64,000 nt of DNA from Ramlibacter algicola (GCF_016641735.1 NZ_JAEDAO010000001.1:3472001-3536000); one strand, 5' to 3'. Counted from the stretch's first letter, positions 49,443-60,936 are shown. Notes: generated from the letters alone by a model not told the origin. Translations and numbers: made by a program.

Positions 49443-50503
49443 GCTCGCGTGAGCTCCTCGCAGGCGCGGACCACTTCGGCGGTGGCGTCGGTGCGCGCCA
49501 CGGTGCGCGCGGCCTCGGCCCTGCGCAGCAGCCCGGCGCGGTCGGCGTCCTGGATCAATCGGGCCAGGCCTTCGGGCGTGAGGTCGCGCTGCGGGACCAG
49601 CCAGCCGCCCCCCGCGTCGACGATGAACCTGGCGTTGGTGGTCTGGTGGTCGTCCACCGCGTGCGGGAACGGCACGTACACCGCGGCGGCGCCGATGGCG
49701 GCCAGTTCGGTGACGGTGCTCGCGCCGGCGCGGCAGATGACGAGATCGGCCTCGGCGAACGCCTTGGCGGTGTCGTCGATGAAGGGCACGAGCTCGGCTT
49801 CGACGCCGGCGGCCGCGTAGCTGGCGCGCAAGTCGTCGATTTGCCTGGCGCCGCCCTGGTGCGTGACGACCGGACGCTGGTCCGCCGGGATCAGCGCCAG
49901 TGCCTGGGGCACCGTGTCGTTCAGCGCCTTGGCGCCGAGGCTGCCGCCCACGACCAGCAGCTTCAGCGGGCCGCTGCGGCCGGCGAAGCGCTCGGCCGGC
50001 GCGGGCTGTTGCAGGAACGCGGCCCGCAGCGGATTGCCGATCCACGCTGCCTTGCCCATCACGTCCGGAAAGGCGGTGAACGTGCGATCGGCGACGCCGG
50101 CCAGCACCTTGTTGGCCATGCCGGCGATCGAGTTCTGCTCGTGCAGCACCAGCGGCTTGCCCAGCAGCACGCTCATCATCCCGGCCGGGAAGGTGATGTA
50201 GCCGCCCAGGCCGACGACCACGTCGGGGCGCACGCGGCGCACGACGCGGATGCTTTGCCAGAACGCCTTGAGCAGCCGCAGCGGCAGCAGCGCCAGCGTC
50301 AGCGGACCCTTGCCGCGCACGCCGCCGAAATCGATCGTCTCGAACGCGAAGCCGCGCGGCGGCACGAGGCGGCTTTCCATGCTGCCGGGCGCACCCAGCC
50401 AGTGCACGCGCCACGAGGCATCGCGCAGGGCTTCGGCGATCGCCAGCCCCGGGAAGATGTGGCCGCCGGTGCCGCCCGCCATCACCAATGCGCAGCGGGT
50501 CAT
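49439..50503 (-). CDS. murG: UDP-GlcNAc:lipid I transferase MurG
   Basis: Glycosyltransferase that adds GlcNAc to lipid I at the inner leaflet, producing lipid II. The 354-residue GT-B protein has [50 protein letters not shown], and the C-terminal [24 protein letters not shown] donor site. A GGAGG site precedes the start. The 55-base gap to ftsW contains a hairpin. Confidence 0.97.
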   Translation of the reverse strand: MTRCALVMAGGTGGHIFPGLAIAEALRDASWRVHWLGAPGSMESRLVPPRGFAFETIDFGGVRGKGPLTLALLPLRLLKAFWQSIRVVRRVRPDVVVGLGGYITFPAGMMSVLLGKPLVLHEQNSIAGMANKVLAGVADRTFTAFPDVMGKAAWIGNPLRAAFLQQPAPAERFAGRSGPLKLLVVGGSLGAKALNDTVPQALALIPADQRPVVTHQGGARQIDDLRASYAAAGVEAELVPFIDDTAKAFAEADLVICRAGASTVTELAAIGAAAVYVPFPHAVDDHQTTNARFIVDAGGGWLVPQRDLTPEGLARLIQDADRAGLLRRAEAARTVARTDATAEVVRACEELTRA

Positions 50504-50533
50504 TCGGAAACCTCCGCGCTACGCGCTACGGTA

Positions 50534-50561
50534 TGAGCCTTCGGAGCGGCCGTGCGGCTCA
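50534..50561 (-). other. Hairpin between ftsW and murG
   Basis: TGAGCC (50534-50539) pairs with GGCTCA (50556-50561), with an inner CGG/CCG stem; the right arm includes the ftsW stop codon. No T tract follows. It may modulate read-through or mRNA stability inside the dcw operon, or have no role. Confidence 0.35.
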
Positions 50562-51788
50562 TGTGCGACGCCCCCCACGCATCAGCACCCGGTTCTCATG
50601 GTCGATGCGCAGCACCACCGCGAGCGCGATCAGGTTCATCAGGATCGCCGAGCCGCCGTAACTCATGAGCGGCAGCGTGAGCCCCTTGGTGGGCAGCGCG
50701 CCGAGGTTCACGCCCATGTTGATGAAGGCCTGGAATCCCATCCACAGCCCGACGCCCTGCGCGACCAGGCCCGCGAACACGCGATCGAGCGCCACGGCCT
50801 GCCGCCCGATGTGCATGATCCGGCGCGTCATCCAGAGGAACGCGCCGATCACGGCCACCACGCCAGCCAGGCCGAACTCCTCGGCGATCACCGCGAGCAG
50901 GAAGTCGGTGTGCGCCTCCGGCAGCCAGTGCAGCTTCTCGATGCTGCCGCCCAGGCCGACGCCGAACAGGCCGCCGCGGCCGACCGCGATCAGCGAGTGC
51001 GACAGCTGGTAGCCCTTGCCCAGCGCGTACTTCTCGTTCCACGGATCGAGGTACGCGAAGATGCGTTCGCGGCGCCAGTCGGAGAAGGCGATCATCAGCA
51101 CGAAGGCGACGACGATCACCGCGGCGATCAGGAAGAACATGCGCGCGTTGACGCCGCCCAGGAACAGGATGCCCATCGCGATCACCGCGATCACGAGGAA
51201 GGCGCCCATGTCGGGTTCGGCCAGCAGCAGCACGCCGACCACCGCGACGGCCGCGGCCATCGGCAGCACGGCGCGGAAGAAGCGCTCCTTCACGTCCATC
51301 TTGCGGACCATGTAGTCGGCCGCGTAGAGCAGCACGGCGAACTTGGCCAGCTCGGACGGCTGGAAATTCATGATGCCCAGGCCGATCCAGCGGCGTGCGC
51401 CGTTGACGCCCTTGCCGATGTGCGGCACCAGCACCAGCATCAGCAGCACCAGCGACAGGATGAACAGCCACGGCGCCGCCTTCTCCCAGGTCGCCACCGG
51501 CACCTGGAACGCGAGCAGCGCGACGACGAAAGCCAGCGCCAGCGAGGACAGGTGGCGCACCAGGAAGTGCGTGTGCGCGTAGTTGGCGAAGCGCGGGTTG
51601 TCCGGCATCGCGATCGTCGCCGAATAGACCATCACCAGGCCGAACACGAGCAGCGCCACGGCCACCCACAGCAGCGGCTGGTCGAACCCCTGCTGGCGCA
51701 CGGGCGAGGCCGGCGCGGCGTAGCGCGACGACGGCTTCGCGGCACCGCGCGGCAGCCACTGGCCGAGGCGGGCGGCGAGCGCGTTCAT
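50559..51788 (-). CDS. ftsW: Lipid II polymerase FtsW
   Basis: SEDS-family septal glycosyltransferase working with FtsI. The 409-residue protein has about ten membrane segments, starting near residue 40 ([22 protein letters not shown]). Motifs include [10 protein letters not shown] with [15 protein letters not shown], the catalytic-loop region [19 protein letters not shown], and [25 protein letters not shown]. The ATG at 51788 overlaps the murD stop. Confidence 0.97.
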   Translation of the reverse strand: MNALAARLGQWLPRGAAKPSSRYAAPASPVRQQGFDQPLLWVAVALLVFGLVMVYSATIAMPDNPRFANYAHTHFLVRHLSSLALAFVVALLAFQVPVATWEKAAPWLFILSLVLLMLVLVPHIGKGVNGARRWIGLGIMNFQPSELAKFAVLLYAADYMVRKMDVKERFFRAVLPMAAAVAVVGVLLLAEPDMGAFLVIAVIAMGILFLGGVNARMFFLIAAVIVVAFVLMIAFSDWRRERIFAYLDPWNEKYALGKGYQLSHSLIAVGRGGLFGVGLGGSIEKLHWLPEAHTDFLLAVIAEEFGLAGVVAVIGAFLWMTRRIMHIGRQAVALDRVFAGLVAQGVGLWMGFQAFINMGVNLGALPTKGLTLPLMSYGGSAILMNLIALAVVLRIDHENRVLMRGGRRT

Positions 51789-53566
51789 GCGCCGGCCTCC
51801 AGCGACGTGCCGGCCGCGTCGGCCAGCGCCTGCACCGCGGCGCGGAACACGTCCGCGCGGTGCTCGTAGTTGCGGAACATGTCGAAGCTCGCGCAGGCGG
51901 GCGACATCAGCACGGCGTCGCCGGCATGGGCCCGCTCCGCGGCCATGCGCACCGCGTCGTCCATCGACCCGGCATCCAGCAGGGGCACGCCGGTGGCGGA
52001 GAGCGCTTCGCGGATCTGCGGCGCGTCGCGGCCGATCAGCACCACGGCCCGCGCGAAGCGGCCGACCGGGCCGGCCAGCGGCGTGAAGTCCTGGCCCTTG
52101 CCTTCGCCGCCGAGGATCACGACCAGCTTGCGCTCGGTGCCCAGGCCCGTCAGCGCGGCGACGGTCGCGCCGACGTTGGTGCCCTTGCTGTCGTCGAAGA
52201 ACTCGACCTCGTCCACGAGGCCGACCGGCTCGACGCGGTGCGGCTCGCCGCGGTATTCGCGCAGGCCGTAGAGCATGGGGCCGAGCGGCGCGCCGGCCGC
52301 CGTGGCGAGCGCCAGCGCGGCCAGCGCATTCACCGCGTTGTGGCGGCCGCGGATGCGCAGCGCGTCGGCGGGCATCAGGCGCTGCACGTGCAGTTCCTGC
52401 TCCTCGTCCTTGCGGCGCTTCTGCGTCTCGTCGGCTTCGTGCGCGCGCACCAGCCAGGCCATGCCGTTGACGATCTCGATGCCGAAGTCGCCCGGCCGCT
52501 GCGGCATGTCGGCGCCGAACGTCACGTGGTCCCGCTGCTCCGTCTTGCCGCCCTTCAGCCGCACCGGCTCCGGCAGCATGCGCATCACCAGCGGGTCCTC
52601 GCGGTTCAGCACCATCAGCGCGTGCCGGCCGAAGACGCGCGTCTTGGCGGCGGCATAGGCCGGCATGTCGCCGTGCCAGTCGAGATGGTCCTGGGTCACG
52701 TTCAGCACCGTGGCCGCGGCGGGCTCGAAGCCTTCGGCGGCATCGAGCTGGAACGACGACAGCTCCAGCACCCACACCTGCGGCAGGGCGCCCGAGGCGC
52801 GACGCTGCGCCAGGGTGTCGAGCAGCGTGGGGCCGATGTTGCCGGCCACGGCCACCGTGCGGCCGGACCGCTCGACGAGTTGCCCCGTGAGCGACGTGAC
52901 GGTGGTCTTGCCGTTCGTGCCGGTGACGGCGAGCACGGCCGGCGCATAGCCTTGCTCGGCGCGCAACTGCGCCAGCCCGCGCATGAACAGGGCCAGCTCG
53001 CCGGCACAGGGAATTCCGCGCGAGCGGGCAGCGTCCACGACGGCGGCGACCTGTGCAGGCGCCAGGCCGGGGCTGCGGTAGACCGCTTCGCACCCTTCCA
53101 GCAGCTCCTCTCCGAAGGCGCCCGCAATGAAGCGCGCGTCCGGCACTTGCTCGCGCAGCCGCGCGAGCCCCGGCGGCTCGTCGCGCGTGTCGGCGACGGT
53201 GACTTTCGCGCCTTGCGCTGCGCACCAGCGCGCCATCGCGAACCCGGACTCGCCGAGGCCGAGCACGAGCACGGCTTGCGGGAACGGCTCGAGGGCGACG
53301 GGCGCAGGTGCCTGCTCCGGCTCCGGCTCCGCTTCCGCCGTAGCTCCTTCAGCAGTGACCGGCGCTGCCTCCGCGGGCGCGTCGGGCGCGAACAGCGAAT
53401 CGCGCCACGCCCGTGCCTCCGCCGCGGTCAGGCCCTGGGGCGCCGGCTTGGCCGGCTTGCCCGTCGGCGCCGGGGTCACTGCTTCCGCGGGCGGGCTCGC
53501 GGCCGCACCGTCCGGCGCGGAGGCGTCGGGACCGGGAGGCTGCAGGGGGTCGTGCTCGTCGTGCAT
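51785..53566 (-). CDS. murD: UDP-MurNAc-L-Ala:D-Glu ligase MurD with long N-terminal extension
   Basis: Adds D-glutamate to UDP-MurNAc-L-Ala. The 593-residue protein is longer than usual (about 440-500). Residues 1-95 are Pro/Ala/Glu-rich and likely disordered, with a possible short helix [14 protein letters not shown] at 46-59. The normal MurD domain starts near 97 ([19 protein letters not shown]), with the P-loop [27 protein letters not shown], and [13 protein letters not shown] at the C-terminus. The far upstream ATG at 53566 is supported by an AGGTGAGG site just before it and by 5-base spacing from mraY. It overlaps ftsW by 4 bases. Confidence 0.93.
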   Translation of the reverse strand: MHDEHDPLQPPGPDASAPDGAAASPPAEAVTPAPTGKPAKPAPQGLTAAEARAWRDSLFAPDAPAEAAPVTAEGATAEAEPEPEQAPAPVALEPFPQAVLVLGLGESGFAMARWCAAQGAKVTVADTRDEPPGLARLREQVPDARFIAGAFGEELLEGCEAVYRSPGLAPAQVAAVVDAARSRGIPCAGELALFMRGLAQLRAEQGYAPAVLAVTGTNGKTTVTSLTGQLVERSGRTVAVAGNIGPTLLDTLAQRRASGALPQVWVLELSSFQLDAAEGFEPAAATVLNVTQDHLDWHGDMPAYAAAKTRVFGRHALMVLNREDPLVMRMLPEPVRLKGGKTEQRDHVTFGADMPQRPGDFGIEIVNGMAWLVRAHEADETQKRRKDEEQELHVQRLMPADALRIRGRHNAVNALAALALATAAGAPLGPMLYGLREYRGEPHRVEPVGLVDEVEFFDDSKGTNVGATVAALTGLGTERKLVVILGGEGKGQDFTPLAGPVGRFARAVVLIGRDAPQIREALSATGVPLLDAGSMDDAVRMAAERAHAGDAVLMSPACASFDMFRNYEHRADVFRAAVQALADAAGTSLEAGA

Positions 53567-53571
53567 CGCCC

Positions 53572-54750
53572 TCACCTCAGCTTCAGGGTGGACAGGCCCA
53601 CCAGGCACAGCAGCATCGTGACGATCCAGAAGCGCACGACGACCTGCGTCTCGCGCCAGCCGCTCTTCTCGAAGTGGTGGTGCAGCGGCGCCATCTTCAG
53701 GATGCGGCGGCCTTCGCCATAGCGCTTCTTCGTGTACTTGAACCAGGCGACCTGCGCCATCACCGACAGCGCCTCGGCGACGAACACGCCGCCCATGATC
53801 GCCAGCACCACTTCCTGCCGCACGATCACCGCGATGGTGCCGAGCGCGCCGCCCAGCGCAAGCGCGCCGACGTCGCCCATGAACACCTGCGCCGGGTGCG
53901 TGTTGAACCAGAGGAACGCGAGCCCGGCGCCGGCCATCGCCGCGCAGAAGATCAGCAGTTCGCCCGAACCCGGGATGTGCGGGAAGAACAGGTACTTCGA
54001 ATAGACCGAGCTGCCGGTCACGTAGGCGAACACGCCCAGCGCGGAGCCCACCATCACGACCGGCATGATCGCCAGCCCGTCGAGGCCGTCGGTGAGGTTC
54101 ACCGCGTTGCTCGAGCCGACGATCACGATGTAGGTCAGGATCATGAAGCCGAACACGCCCAGCGGGTAGCTGATCTCCTTGAAGAACGGCACCAGCAGGC
54201 CGGCCTTGGGCGGCAGGTTGACGTCGAAGCCGGAGCGCACCCACTGGAAGAACAGCTCGACGACGCGCACGTTGCTGCTCTCGGAGATGCTGAACACCAG
54301 GTACAGCGCCGCGATCAGGCCGATCAGCGACTGCCAGAAGTACTTCTCGCGCGAGCGCATGCCTTCCGGGTCCTTGTTCACGACCTTGCGCCAGTCGTCG
54401 GCCCAGCCGATCATCCCGAAGCCGATCGTCACCACCAGCACGATCCACACGAAGCGGTTCGACAGGTCGAACCACATCAGCGTCGAGACGCCGATGGCGA
54501 TCAGCACCAGCACGCCGCCCATGGTCGGCGTGCCGCTCTTGGACAGGTGCGACTGCATGCCGTAGCCGCGCACCGGCTGGCCGATCTTCAGTTCCGTCAG
54601 GCGGTGGATCACCCAGGGGCCGGCCACCAGGCCGATCAGGAGCGACGTCATCGCGGCCATCACGGCCCGGAAGGTGATGTACTGGAAGACGCGCAGGAAG
54701 CCGAATTCCGGCGAGTACGCCTGCAGCCAGGTCGCGAGGCTAAGCAGCAT
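53572..54750 (-). CDS. mraY: Phospho-MurNAc-pentapeptide translocase MraY
   Basis: Transfers phospho-MurNAc-pentapeptide to undecaprenyl phosphate, making lipid I. The 392-residue protein has about ten membrane segments, [15 protein letters not shown], the aspartate-rich [16 protein letters not shown], and [17 protein letters not shown]. The His loop is [20 protein letters not shown]. It overlaps the murF 3' end by 11 bases. Confidence 0.97.
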   Translation of the reverse strand: MLLSLATWLQAYSPEFGFLRVFQYITFRAVMAAMTSLLIGLVAGPWVIHRLTELKIGQPVRGYGMQSHLSKSGTPTMGGVLVLIAIGVSTLMWFDLSNRFVWIVLVVTIGFGMIGWADDWRKVVNKDPEGMRSREKYFWQSLIGLIAALYLVFSISESSNVRVVELFFQWVRSGFDVNLPPKAGLLVPFFKEISYPLGVFGFMILTYIVIVGSSNAVNLTDGLDGLAIMPVVMVGSALGVFAYVTGSSVYSKYLFFPHIPGSGELLIFCAAMAGAGLAFLWFNTHPAQVFMGDVGALALGGALGTIAVIVRQEVVLAIMGGVFVAEALSVMAQVAWFKYTKKRYGEGRRILKMAPLHHHFEKSGWRETQVVVRFWIVTMLLCLVGLSTLKLR

Positions 54751-56116
54751 GCCCGCCGTCCTTTCGTTGTTCTTGTTGGATCGCCTCGACCACGCGCTCC
54801 ATCCGCATGAAGCGCGACCCCTTCACCAGCACGCTCTCCGACGTGGCCAGCTGGGCGAGGACCGCGGCGTCGAGCGCCTCGATCGATTCGAAATGCTGCC
54901 CGCCCATGCCGCGCGCCAGCTCGCCCAGCGTGAACAGCCGGTCGATGCCGCGCTCGCGCGCGTACTGGCCCACTTCGGCGTGGAACTGCGGGCCCTGGTC
55001 ACCCACCTCGCCCATGTCGCCCAGCACGAGCAGGCGCGGACCGGGCAGTTCGGCGAGCACGTCGATGGCCGCGCGCACGGAGTCGGGGTTGGCGTTGTAC
55101 GTGTCGTCGACCAGCGTCAACGTGCGGTCGCCACGGATGATGGCGAAGGCGCGCGAGCGGCCCTTGACCGGCTCGAACGCCTCGAGGCCGCGCGCGATCG
55201 CGTCCAGCGGCACGCCGGCCGCGAGGGCGCAGGCGGCGGCGGCGAGCGCGTTGCGCACGTTGTGGCGGCCGGCGATATGGAGTCGGGCCTGCAGCGGACC
55301 GGCGGGCGTCGTCGCCCGGAACGTCCACTGACCCTGGTGCCATTCAGACCCGGCCAGAACGAGGTCGGCGCCGCTGCCCGCGTCGCCGAACGTCAGGGTG
55401 GCGCGGCCGGACGCGAGCTGCGTCCAGAGCGCCGTGTAGTCGTCGCCCGCGGGGAACACCGCGGTGCCGGTCGCAGGCAGCGCGTCGAACACGCTGCCGT
55501 TCTCGCGCGCCACGGCTTCCACCGTGGCCATGAATTCCTGGTGCTCGCGCTGCGCGTTGTTCACCAGCGCCACGTTCGGGCGCGCGATGCCGGACAGGTA
55601 CGCGATCTCGCCCGGGTGGTTCATGCCCAGCTCGAGCACCGCCACCTTGTGGTCGCGGCGCAGGCGCAGCAGCGTCAGCGGCAGGCCGATGTCGTTGTTG
55701 AAGTTGCCCTGCGTCGCCAGGTGGTTCTGCGGCTGCCAGGCGCGCAGGATCGAGGCGACCATCTGCGTGACGGTGGTCTTGCCGTTGCTGCCGGTCACAG
55801 CGACCAGCGGCAGCGTGAACTGCGCGCGCCAGGCAGCGGCCAGCCGTCCGAGCGCCAGCTTGCTGTCGTCGACCTCGACACCGTGGAAGCCGGCGGGGAT
55901 GCGGCCGGCATGCGCGAGCGCCGCGGCCGCGCCGCCCTTGACGGCATCGGCGATGAAGTCATTGGCGTCGAAGCGCTCGCCCTTCAGCGCGACGAACAGG
56001 TCGCCGGGCCGCAGCGTGCGCGTGTCGCTGTGCACGCGCGCGATCTCCACCGCCCCGTCGCCGACGAGGCGGCCGCCGGTCCAGGCGGCGACTTGCTGGA
56101 GGGTGCACATCGTCAT
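54740..56116 (-). CDS. murF: UDP-MurNAc-tripeptide:D-Ala-D-Ala ligase MurF
   Basis: Adds D-Ala-D-Ala, made by the Ddl encoded in the same cluster, to complete the pentapeptide. The 458-residue Mur ligase has [21 protein letters not shown] (substrate domain), the P-loop [28 protein letters not shown], and [15 protein letters not shown]. The ATG at 56116 overlaps the murE stop by 4 bases. Confidence 0.97.
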   Translation of the reverse strand: MTMCTLQQVAAWTGGRLVGDGAVEIARVHSDTRTLRPGDLFVALKGERFDANDFIADAVKGGAAAALAHAGRIPAGFHGVEVDDSKLALGRLAAAWRAQFTLPLVAVTGSNGKTTVTQMVASILRAWQPQNHLATQGNFNNDIGLPLTLLRLRRDHKVAVLELGMNHPGEIAYLSGIARPNVALVNNAQREHQEFMATVEAVARENGSVFDALPATGTAVFPAGDDYTALWTQLASGRATLTFGDAGSGADLVLAGSEWHQGQWTFRATTPAGPLQARLHIAGRHNVRNALAAAACALAAGVPLDAIARGLEAFEPVKGRSRAFAIIRGDRTLTLVDDTYNANPDSVRAAIDVLAELPGPRLLVLGDMGEVGDQGPQFHAEVGQYARERGIDRLFTLGELARGMGGQHFESIEALDAAVLAQLATSESVLVKGSRFMRMERVVEAIQQEQRKDGGHAA

Positions 56117-57579
56117 GCCCTCTGCTCCAGCGCCTGGCGCGCGTGCACGCGGTCGTCGAACGGATGCTTGGTGCCCGCGATGTCCTGGTAATCCTCGTGG
56201 CCCTTGCCGGCGAGCAGGACGACATCGGCCGGCGCGGCGACGGCGATCGTCTCCGCGATCGCCTGCGCGCGGTCGGCCTGCACCTCGACGCAGTCACGGT
56301 GCGACAGGCCCAGCAGGATCTGGCTGATGATGTTCTCCGGCGATTCGTTGCGCGGGTTATCCGTGGTCACGACCACACGATCCGAGTTCTTCTCGGCCAC
56401 GGCCGCCATCAGCGGGCGCTTGGTCGCGTCGCGGTCGCCGCCGCAGCCGAACACGCACCACAGCGCGCCGCCCCGTTGCGTGGCCAGCGGGCGCAGCGCC
56501 TGCAGCGCCTTGTCCAGCGCGTCGGGCGTGTGCGCGTAGTCGACCGCCACCAGCGGCTTGCCGGCTTGCTGCAGGCACTCGAGGCGGCCGGGCACGGGCA
56601 GCAGGCCGTCGCAGGCGCGCACCGCGTGCGGCAGCGACACGCCCATCGCCCGCAGCCCACCGAGCACGCCGAGCAGGTTCGACACGTTGTACTGGCCGAT
56701 CACCGACGTCTGCATGGCGACGCGCTGACCGCCCTCGACGACGGTGAAGCGCAGCCCCTGGTCGCCATAGCCGACGTCGGCCGCCTGCAGCCGGGCGGGG
56801 CCCGCCTGCGACACCGTCCACAGGTCGATGCCGCCGCCGCGCAACTGGTCGGCGAGTTCGGCGCCCTTCTCGTCGTCGACGTTCACGACGGCGGCGCGCA
56901 GGCCGTCCCACGCGAACAGTTCGCGCTTGGCGGCCCAGTACGCGTCCATCGTGCCGTGGTAGTCCAGGTGGTCGCGCGTGAGGTTGGTGAACAGCGCCAC
57001 CGCGATGCGCGTGCCGTCGAGGCGCCGCTCGGCGATGCCGATCGACGAGGCTTCGATCGCGCAGGCGGCCAGGCCTTCGCCGGCGAAGCGGCGGAACTCG
57101 GCCTGCAGCAGCACGGGGTCCGGCGTCGTCAGGCCGGTGTGCTCCACGTGCGGCGGCTGGCCGGTGCCCAGGGTGCCGATCACGGCGGCGCCCCGGCCGG
57201 CGGCGGACAGGGCCTGCGCAAGCCACCAGGCCGTCGACGTCTTGCCATTGGTGCCGGTGACCGCGAGCACGCCGAGGGTGCGCGTCGGATGGCCGTAGTA
57301 CTCGGCCGCGATCGGGCCGGTCGCGGACTTCAGTTGCGGGTAGGCGGCCACGGCGTCCTGCGTGAAGCCGAACGCCTCGACGCCATCGGCCTCGACCAGG
57401 CACGCGGCCGCCCCCTGCGCCATCGCGGAGGCGACGTGCTTGCGGCCGTCGGTGGCGGCGCCGGGCCAGGCGATGAAGCCGTCGCCCGCGCGCACCTTGC
57501 GGCTGTCGCAATGCAGCGCGCCGGTCACGCGGCCCTGCAGCCAGCGCGCGGCGTCCTGGGGCGAGTGCAGGCGGAGCAT
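56113..57579 (-). CDS. murE: UDP-MurNAc-L-Ala-D-Glu:meso-DAP ligase MurE
   Basis: Adds the third peptide residue. The 488-residue protein has DSRKVRAGDGFIAWPG, the P-loop [15 protein letters not shown], and FTNLTRDHLDYHGTMD. DNPRNESPENI near the C-terminus is the DNPR motif that marks meso-diaminopimelate specificity, consistent with a Gram-negative wall. The ATG at 57579 shares one base with the ftsI stop (TGATG). Confidence 0.97.
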   Translation of the reverse strand: MLRLHSPQDAARWLQGRVTGALHCDSRKVRAGDGFIAWPGAATDGRKHVASAMAQGAAACLVEADGVEAFGFTQDAVAAYPQLKSATGPIAAEYYGHPTRTLGVLAVTGTNGKTSTAWWLAQALSAAGRGAAVIGTLGTGQPPHVEHTGLTTPDPVLLQAEFRRFAGEGLAACAIEASSIGIAERRLDGTRIAVALFTNLTRDHLDYHGTMDAYWAAKRELFAWDGLRAAVVNVDDEKGAELADQLRGGGIDLWTVSQAGPARLQAADVGYGDQGLRFTVVEGGQRVAMQTSVIGQYNVSNLLGVLGGLRAMGVSLPHAVRACDGLLPVPGRLECLQQAGKPLVAVDYAHTPDALDKALQALRPLATQRGGALWCVFGCGGDRDATKRPLMAAVAEKNSDRVVVTTDNPRNESPENIISQILLGLSHRDCVEVQADRAQAIAETIAVAAPADVVLLAGKGHEDYQDIAGTKHPFDDRVHARQALEQRA

Positions 57580-59312
57580 CAGAACGACTCCTCCACCGAC
57601 TCGACCACGACCTGCGGCTTGACGTTCATGTCGGGCTGCACGCCCATGCGGCGCAGCGTCTGCTGCACCACGTCGCTGAACACCGGCGCGGCGACGTCGC
57701 CACCGAAGTACTTGCCGGCCGTCGGCTCGTCGACCATCACCGCGACGATGATGCGCGGCTGGTCGATCGGCGCCATGCCGACGAACCACGAGCGGTACTT
57801 GTTGCTCGCGTAGGCCTTGCCGACCTGCTTGTGCGCGGTCCCCGACTTGCCGCCGACGGAGTAGCCCAGCGTCTGCGCCTTCGGGCCGGTGCCGCCGGGG
57901 CCGGCGGCCATCTGCAGCATCGTGCGGATCTCGGCCGCCGTCTTCGGCGCGACCACCTGCACGCCCACGGGAGCCTGCGACGACTTGAGCAGCGTCGCGG
58001 GAATGATCTGGCCGTCGTGCGCGAACACCGTGTACGAACGCGCCATCTGGAACAGCGACGCCGACAGGCCGTAGCCGTACGACATCGTCGCCTGCTCCAC
58101 CGGGCGCCAGCTCTTGTAGGGGCGCAGCCGGCCGGTCACCGCGCCGGGGAAGGAGATCTGCGGCTTCTGGCCGAAGCCGGCGGCGGTGAACATCTCCCAC
58201 ATGTCCTTGGCCGGCATCTGCAGCGCGAGCTTGAGCGTGCCGACGTTGCTGGACTTCTGGATCACTTCCTGCACCGTGAGCACGCCGTGCGGGTGCGAGT
58301 CGCTGATGCGCGCGCCGCCGATGGTCACCCAGCCCGGCGCCGTCTGGATCGGCGTTTGCGGCGTGACGAGGCCATGCTCCATCGCCAGCGCGATCGTGAA
58401 CGGCTTCATCGTCGAGCCCGGCTCGAAGACGTCGGTGAGCGCGCGGTTGCGCAGCTGCTCGCCGGTGAGGTTCTGGCGCTTGCCCGGCGAGTAGCTCGGG
58501 TAGTTGGCCAGCGCGAGCACTTCGCCGGTCTGCGCGTCCAGCACCACCACGCTGCCCGCGCGCGCCTTGTTGGCCTGCACCGCGTCGCGCAGCTTCTGGT
58601 AGGCGAAGAACTGCACCTTGCTGTCGATCGACAGCTGCAGGTCGCGGCCGTCGACGGGCGGCACCTGCTCGCCCAGCTCCTCGACGACGCGGCCCAGGCG
58701 GTCCTTGATCACGCGGCGCGACCCGGAGCGGCCGGCCAGGTCCTTCTCGAACGCGAGTTCGATGCCTTCCTGGCCCCTGTCCTCGACGTTGGTGAAGCCC
58801 ACCACGTGCGCGGCGGCCTCGCCCTCGGGGTACTGGCGCTTGTATTCCTTGCGCTGGTAGACGCCCTGGATGCCCAGCGTCTGCACCTGGCGGCCGACGG
58901 ACTCGTCGACCTGGCGCTTGAGCCAGACGAAGGTCTTGTCCTCGTCGGCCAGGCGCTTGTCCAGTTCCGCCGGCGTCATGTCCAGCAGCTTGGCCAGCTG
59001 GCGCAGCTTCACCGGATCGCGTTCGACGTCCTCGGGGATCGCCCAGATGCTGGGCGACGGCACGCTGGTGGCGAGCAGCAGGCCGTTGCGGTCCAGGATG
59101 CGGCCGCGGTTGGCGGGCAGTTCCAGCGTGCGCACGAAGCGCACCTCACCCTGGTGGCGGAAGAACTCGTTGCCGAACACCTGGATCCAGGCGGCACGGC
59201 CGGCCAGGCCCGCGAAGCCGAGCGCCAGCCCGGCGACGATGAACTTGCTGCGCCAGACGGGCGTCTTGCTCGCCAGCAGCGGGCTGGACTTGTACAGCAC
59301 GCTGCGCGTCAT
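57579..59312 (-). CDS. ftsI: Septal transpeptidase FtsI (PBP3)
   Basis: Class B penicillin-binding protein that crosslinks septal peptidoglycan. The 577-residue protein has one N-terminal membrane segment (about 24-43) and a pedestal domain with RGRILDRNGLLLATS. The transpeptidase domain has nucleophile Ser300 (EPGSTMKPF, Lys303), SSN at 354-356, and KSGT at 489-492. All three penicillin-binding motifs are intact. It overlaps ftsL by 4 bases. Confidence 0.97.
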   Translation of the reverse strand: MTRSVLYKSSPLLASKTPVWRSKFIVAGLALGFAGLAGRAAWIQVFGNEFFRHQGEVRFVRTLELPANRGRILDRNGLLLATSVPSPSIWAIPEDVERDPVKLRQLAKLLDMTPAELDKRLADEDKTFVWLKRQVDESVGRQVQTLGIQGVYQRKEYKRQYPEGEAAAHVVGFTNVEDRGQEGIELAFEKDLAGRSGSRRVIKDRLGRVVEELGEQVPPVDGRDLQLSIDSKVQFFAYQKLRDAVQANKARAGSVVVLDAQTGEVLALANYPSYSPGKRQNLTGEQLRNRALTDVFEPGSTMKPFTIALAMEHGLVTPQTPIQTAPGWVTIGGARISDSHPHGVLTVQEVIQKSSNVGTLKLALQMPAKDMWEMFTAAGFGQKPQISFPGAVTGRLRPYKSWRPVEQATMSYGYGLSASLFQMARSYTVFAHDGQIIPATLLKSSQAPVGVQVVAPKTAAEIRTMLQMAAGPGGTGPKAQTLGYSVGGKSGTAHKQVGKAYASNKYRSWFVGMAPIDQPRIIVAVMVDEPTAGKYFGGDVAAPVFSDVVQQTLRRMGVQPDMNVKPQVVVESVEESF

Positions 59313-59587
59313 TGCGGCGCCCCCTTGCCCTGCGTGACGTACTGCGTGATCGCCGGCGAGGCGGGCCGCATGTGCAACTGGTCCTTCGCGAGCCGCTCGA
59401 CGCGCAGCGGCGTCGCGAACGAGCGCTTGTCCACCTGCAGCCGCTCGTTCTCGATCTCGAGCCGGCGCGCTTCGGCGAGTGCCTTCTCGGTCTCGGCGGT
59501 GAGCCGGCGCGAGTCGTACTGCACCTGCACCGTGAGCATGGCGCTGACGACGAGGGCGAGCAGCAGGACGAGGTTGAGGCGCGTCAT
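59309..59587 (-). CDS. ftsL: Cell division protein FtsL
   Basis: Short bitopic divisome protein of 92 residues that works with FtsB and FtsQ. It has one membrane segment (residues 4-20, [17 protein letters not shown]), then a coiled coil with heptad-like [12 protein letters not shown]. Sequence is weakly conserved, as expected. The ATG at 59587 overlaps the rsmH stop. Confidence 0.92.
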   Translation of the reverse strand: MTRLNLVLLLALVVSAMLTVQVQYDSRRLTAETEKALAEARRLEIENERLQVDKRSFATPLRVERLAKDQLHMRPASPAITQYVTQGKGAPQ

Positions 59588-60498
59588 TGCACCTCCGTCC
59601 TTTCCGCGATTCGCATGATCGCGCTGCGCGAACGCGGGTTGCCGGCGACTTCGGCGGCGGACGGCTTCACGCGCCCGAGCGCGCGCAGCTTCATCGGCTT
59701 GGGCGGCGCGAACGGCGCGCGGCGGTCCACCACCTCGCGCGAGTGCGAGGCGATGAACTGCTTGACGATGCGGTCTTCCAGCGAGTGGAAGCTGATCACC
59801 ACGAGCCGTCCTCCGGGTTCCAGGATGTCGAGCGAAGCCGTCAGCGCCGCTTGCAGCTCTTCAAGCTCGGCGTTGATGAAAATCCGAAGAGCCTGAAATG
59901 TGCGCGTTGCAGGGTCCTGGCCCGGCTCGCGGGTTTTGACCGCGCCAGCCACGAGCTGGGCCAGCTCGGCGGTGGTTGCAAGAGGGCCCCGTTCCTGTCG
60001 GCGAGCCACAACCGCCTTTGCGATCTGGCCAGCAAACCGTTCTTCGCCGTAGTCACGAATCACCTCCGCGATCTGGCCTTGCTCGGCCGTTGCCAACCAC
60101 TCGGCCACGCTCTCGCCGCGCGTGGTGTCCATGCGCATGTCCAGCGGCCCGTCGAAGCGAAACGAGAACCCGCGCGCCGGGTTGTCGATCTGCGGCGAGC
60201 TGACGCCGAGATCCATCAGCACGCCCGCGCACGATGCGGTGCCCATGGAGCCGAGCGCGGCGAATCCCTCGTGCCGGATGGCAAAGCGCGGATCCTTGAT
60301 CCGCGCCGCTTCCTGCACCGCCTCGGGGTCCTTGTCGAAGGCGACCAGCCTCCCCTGCGGACCCAGCCTGGACAGGGCCAGGCGCGAGTGCCCGCCGCGC
60401 CCGAAGGTGGCGTCGACGTAGGTTGCATCCGGCTTGGTGAGGAGAGCGTCGACTGCTTCGTTCAACAAGACGGTGGTGTGCTGCCATCTGGTATCCAC
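59584..60498 (-). CDS. rsmH: 16S rRNA (cytosine-1402-N4)-methyltransferase
   Basis: Methylates C1402 in the ribosomal P site, the same nucleotide that RsmI modifies on the ribose. The 304-residue protein has [14 protein letters not shown], the SAM loop [25 protein letters not shown], and [15 protein letters not shown]. It follows mraZ by 9 bases, the usual mraZ-rsmH start of the dcw cluster. Confidence 0.97.
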   Translation of the reverse strand: MDTRWQHTTVLLNEAVDALLTKPDATYVDATFGRGGHSRLALSRLGPQGRLVAFDKDPEAVQEAARIKDPRFAIRHEGFAALGSMGTASCAGVLMDLGVSSPQIDNPARGFSFRFDGPLDMRMDTTRGESVAEWLATAEQGQIAEVIRDYGEERFAGQIAKAVVARRQERGPLATTAELAQLVAGAVKTREPGQDPATRTFQALRIFINAELEELQAALTASLDILEPGGRLVVISFHSLEDRIVKQFIASHSREVVDRRAPFAPPKPMKLRALGRVKPSAAEVAGNPRSRSAIMRIAERTEVQ

Positions 60499-60507
60499 CG
60501 CCCGCGC

Positions 60508-60936
60508 TCAGAAAGAGAAGTCCTTGAAGGCGCCGGGCATCCCGCCTGCCATCGCCTCGGCCTCCTTGGCCTCGTACGTGGCGCGGTCCCAGAGCTCGAA
60601 GTGGTTGCCCATGCCCAGCAGCATGGTGTCGCGCTCGATGCCGGCGGCCGCACGCAGTTCCGGGGAGACGAGCACGCGGCCGGTGGAGTCGAGCTCCACG
60701 TCCATCGCGTTGCCCAGGAAGATTCTCTTCCACCACTGCGCGTCCATCGGTAACGCCGCGATACGGGCGCGGAATTGTTCCCACTCGGGTCGCGGAAAGA
60801 TCATCAGGCAGCCATGCGGATGGCGCGTGATGGTCAGCTGGCCGCTCGCGGTCGCGCCGAGCACGTCACGGTGCCGGGTCGGCATCGAGAGCCGACCCTT
60901 GGCATCGAGAGCAAGTGACGAGGCGCCTTGGAACAC
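60508..60936 (-). CDS. mraZ: Transcriptional regulator MraZ
   Basis: Dimer-of-barrels regulator with two AbrB-like half-domains that represses its own dcw promoter. The 142-residue protein has the duplicated DxxGR motif: [17 protein letters not shown] near the start and [17 protein letters not shown] later. I choose the GTG at 60936, which gives VFQGASS, the family N-terminus; an upstream ATG at 60987 would add about 17 atypical residues and lie inside the operator. No strong ribosome site is seen. The four-repeat operator and promoter lie 37-97 bases upstream. Confidence 0.93.
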   Translation of the reverse strand: MFQGASSLALDAKGRLSMPTRHRDVLGATASGQLTITRHPHGCLMIFPRPEWEQFRARIAALPMDAQWWKRIFLGNAMDVELDSTGRVLVSPELRAAAGIERDTMLLGMGNHFELWDRATYEAKEAEAMAGGMPGAFKDFSF

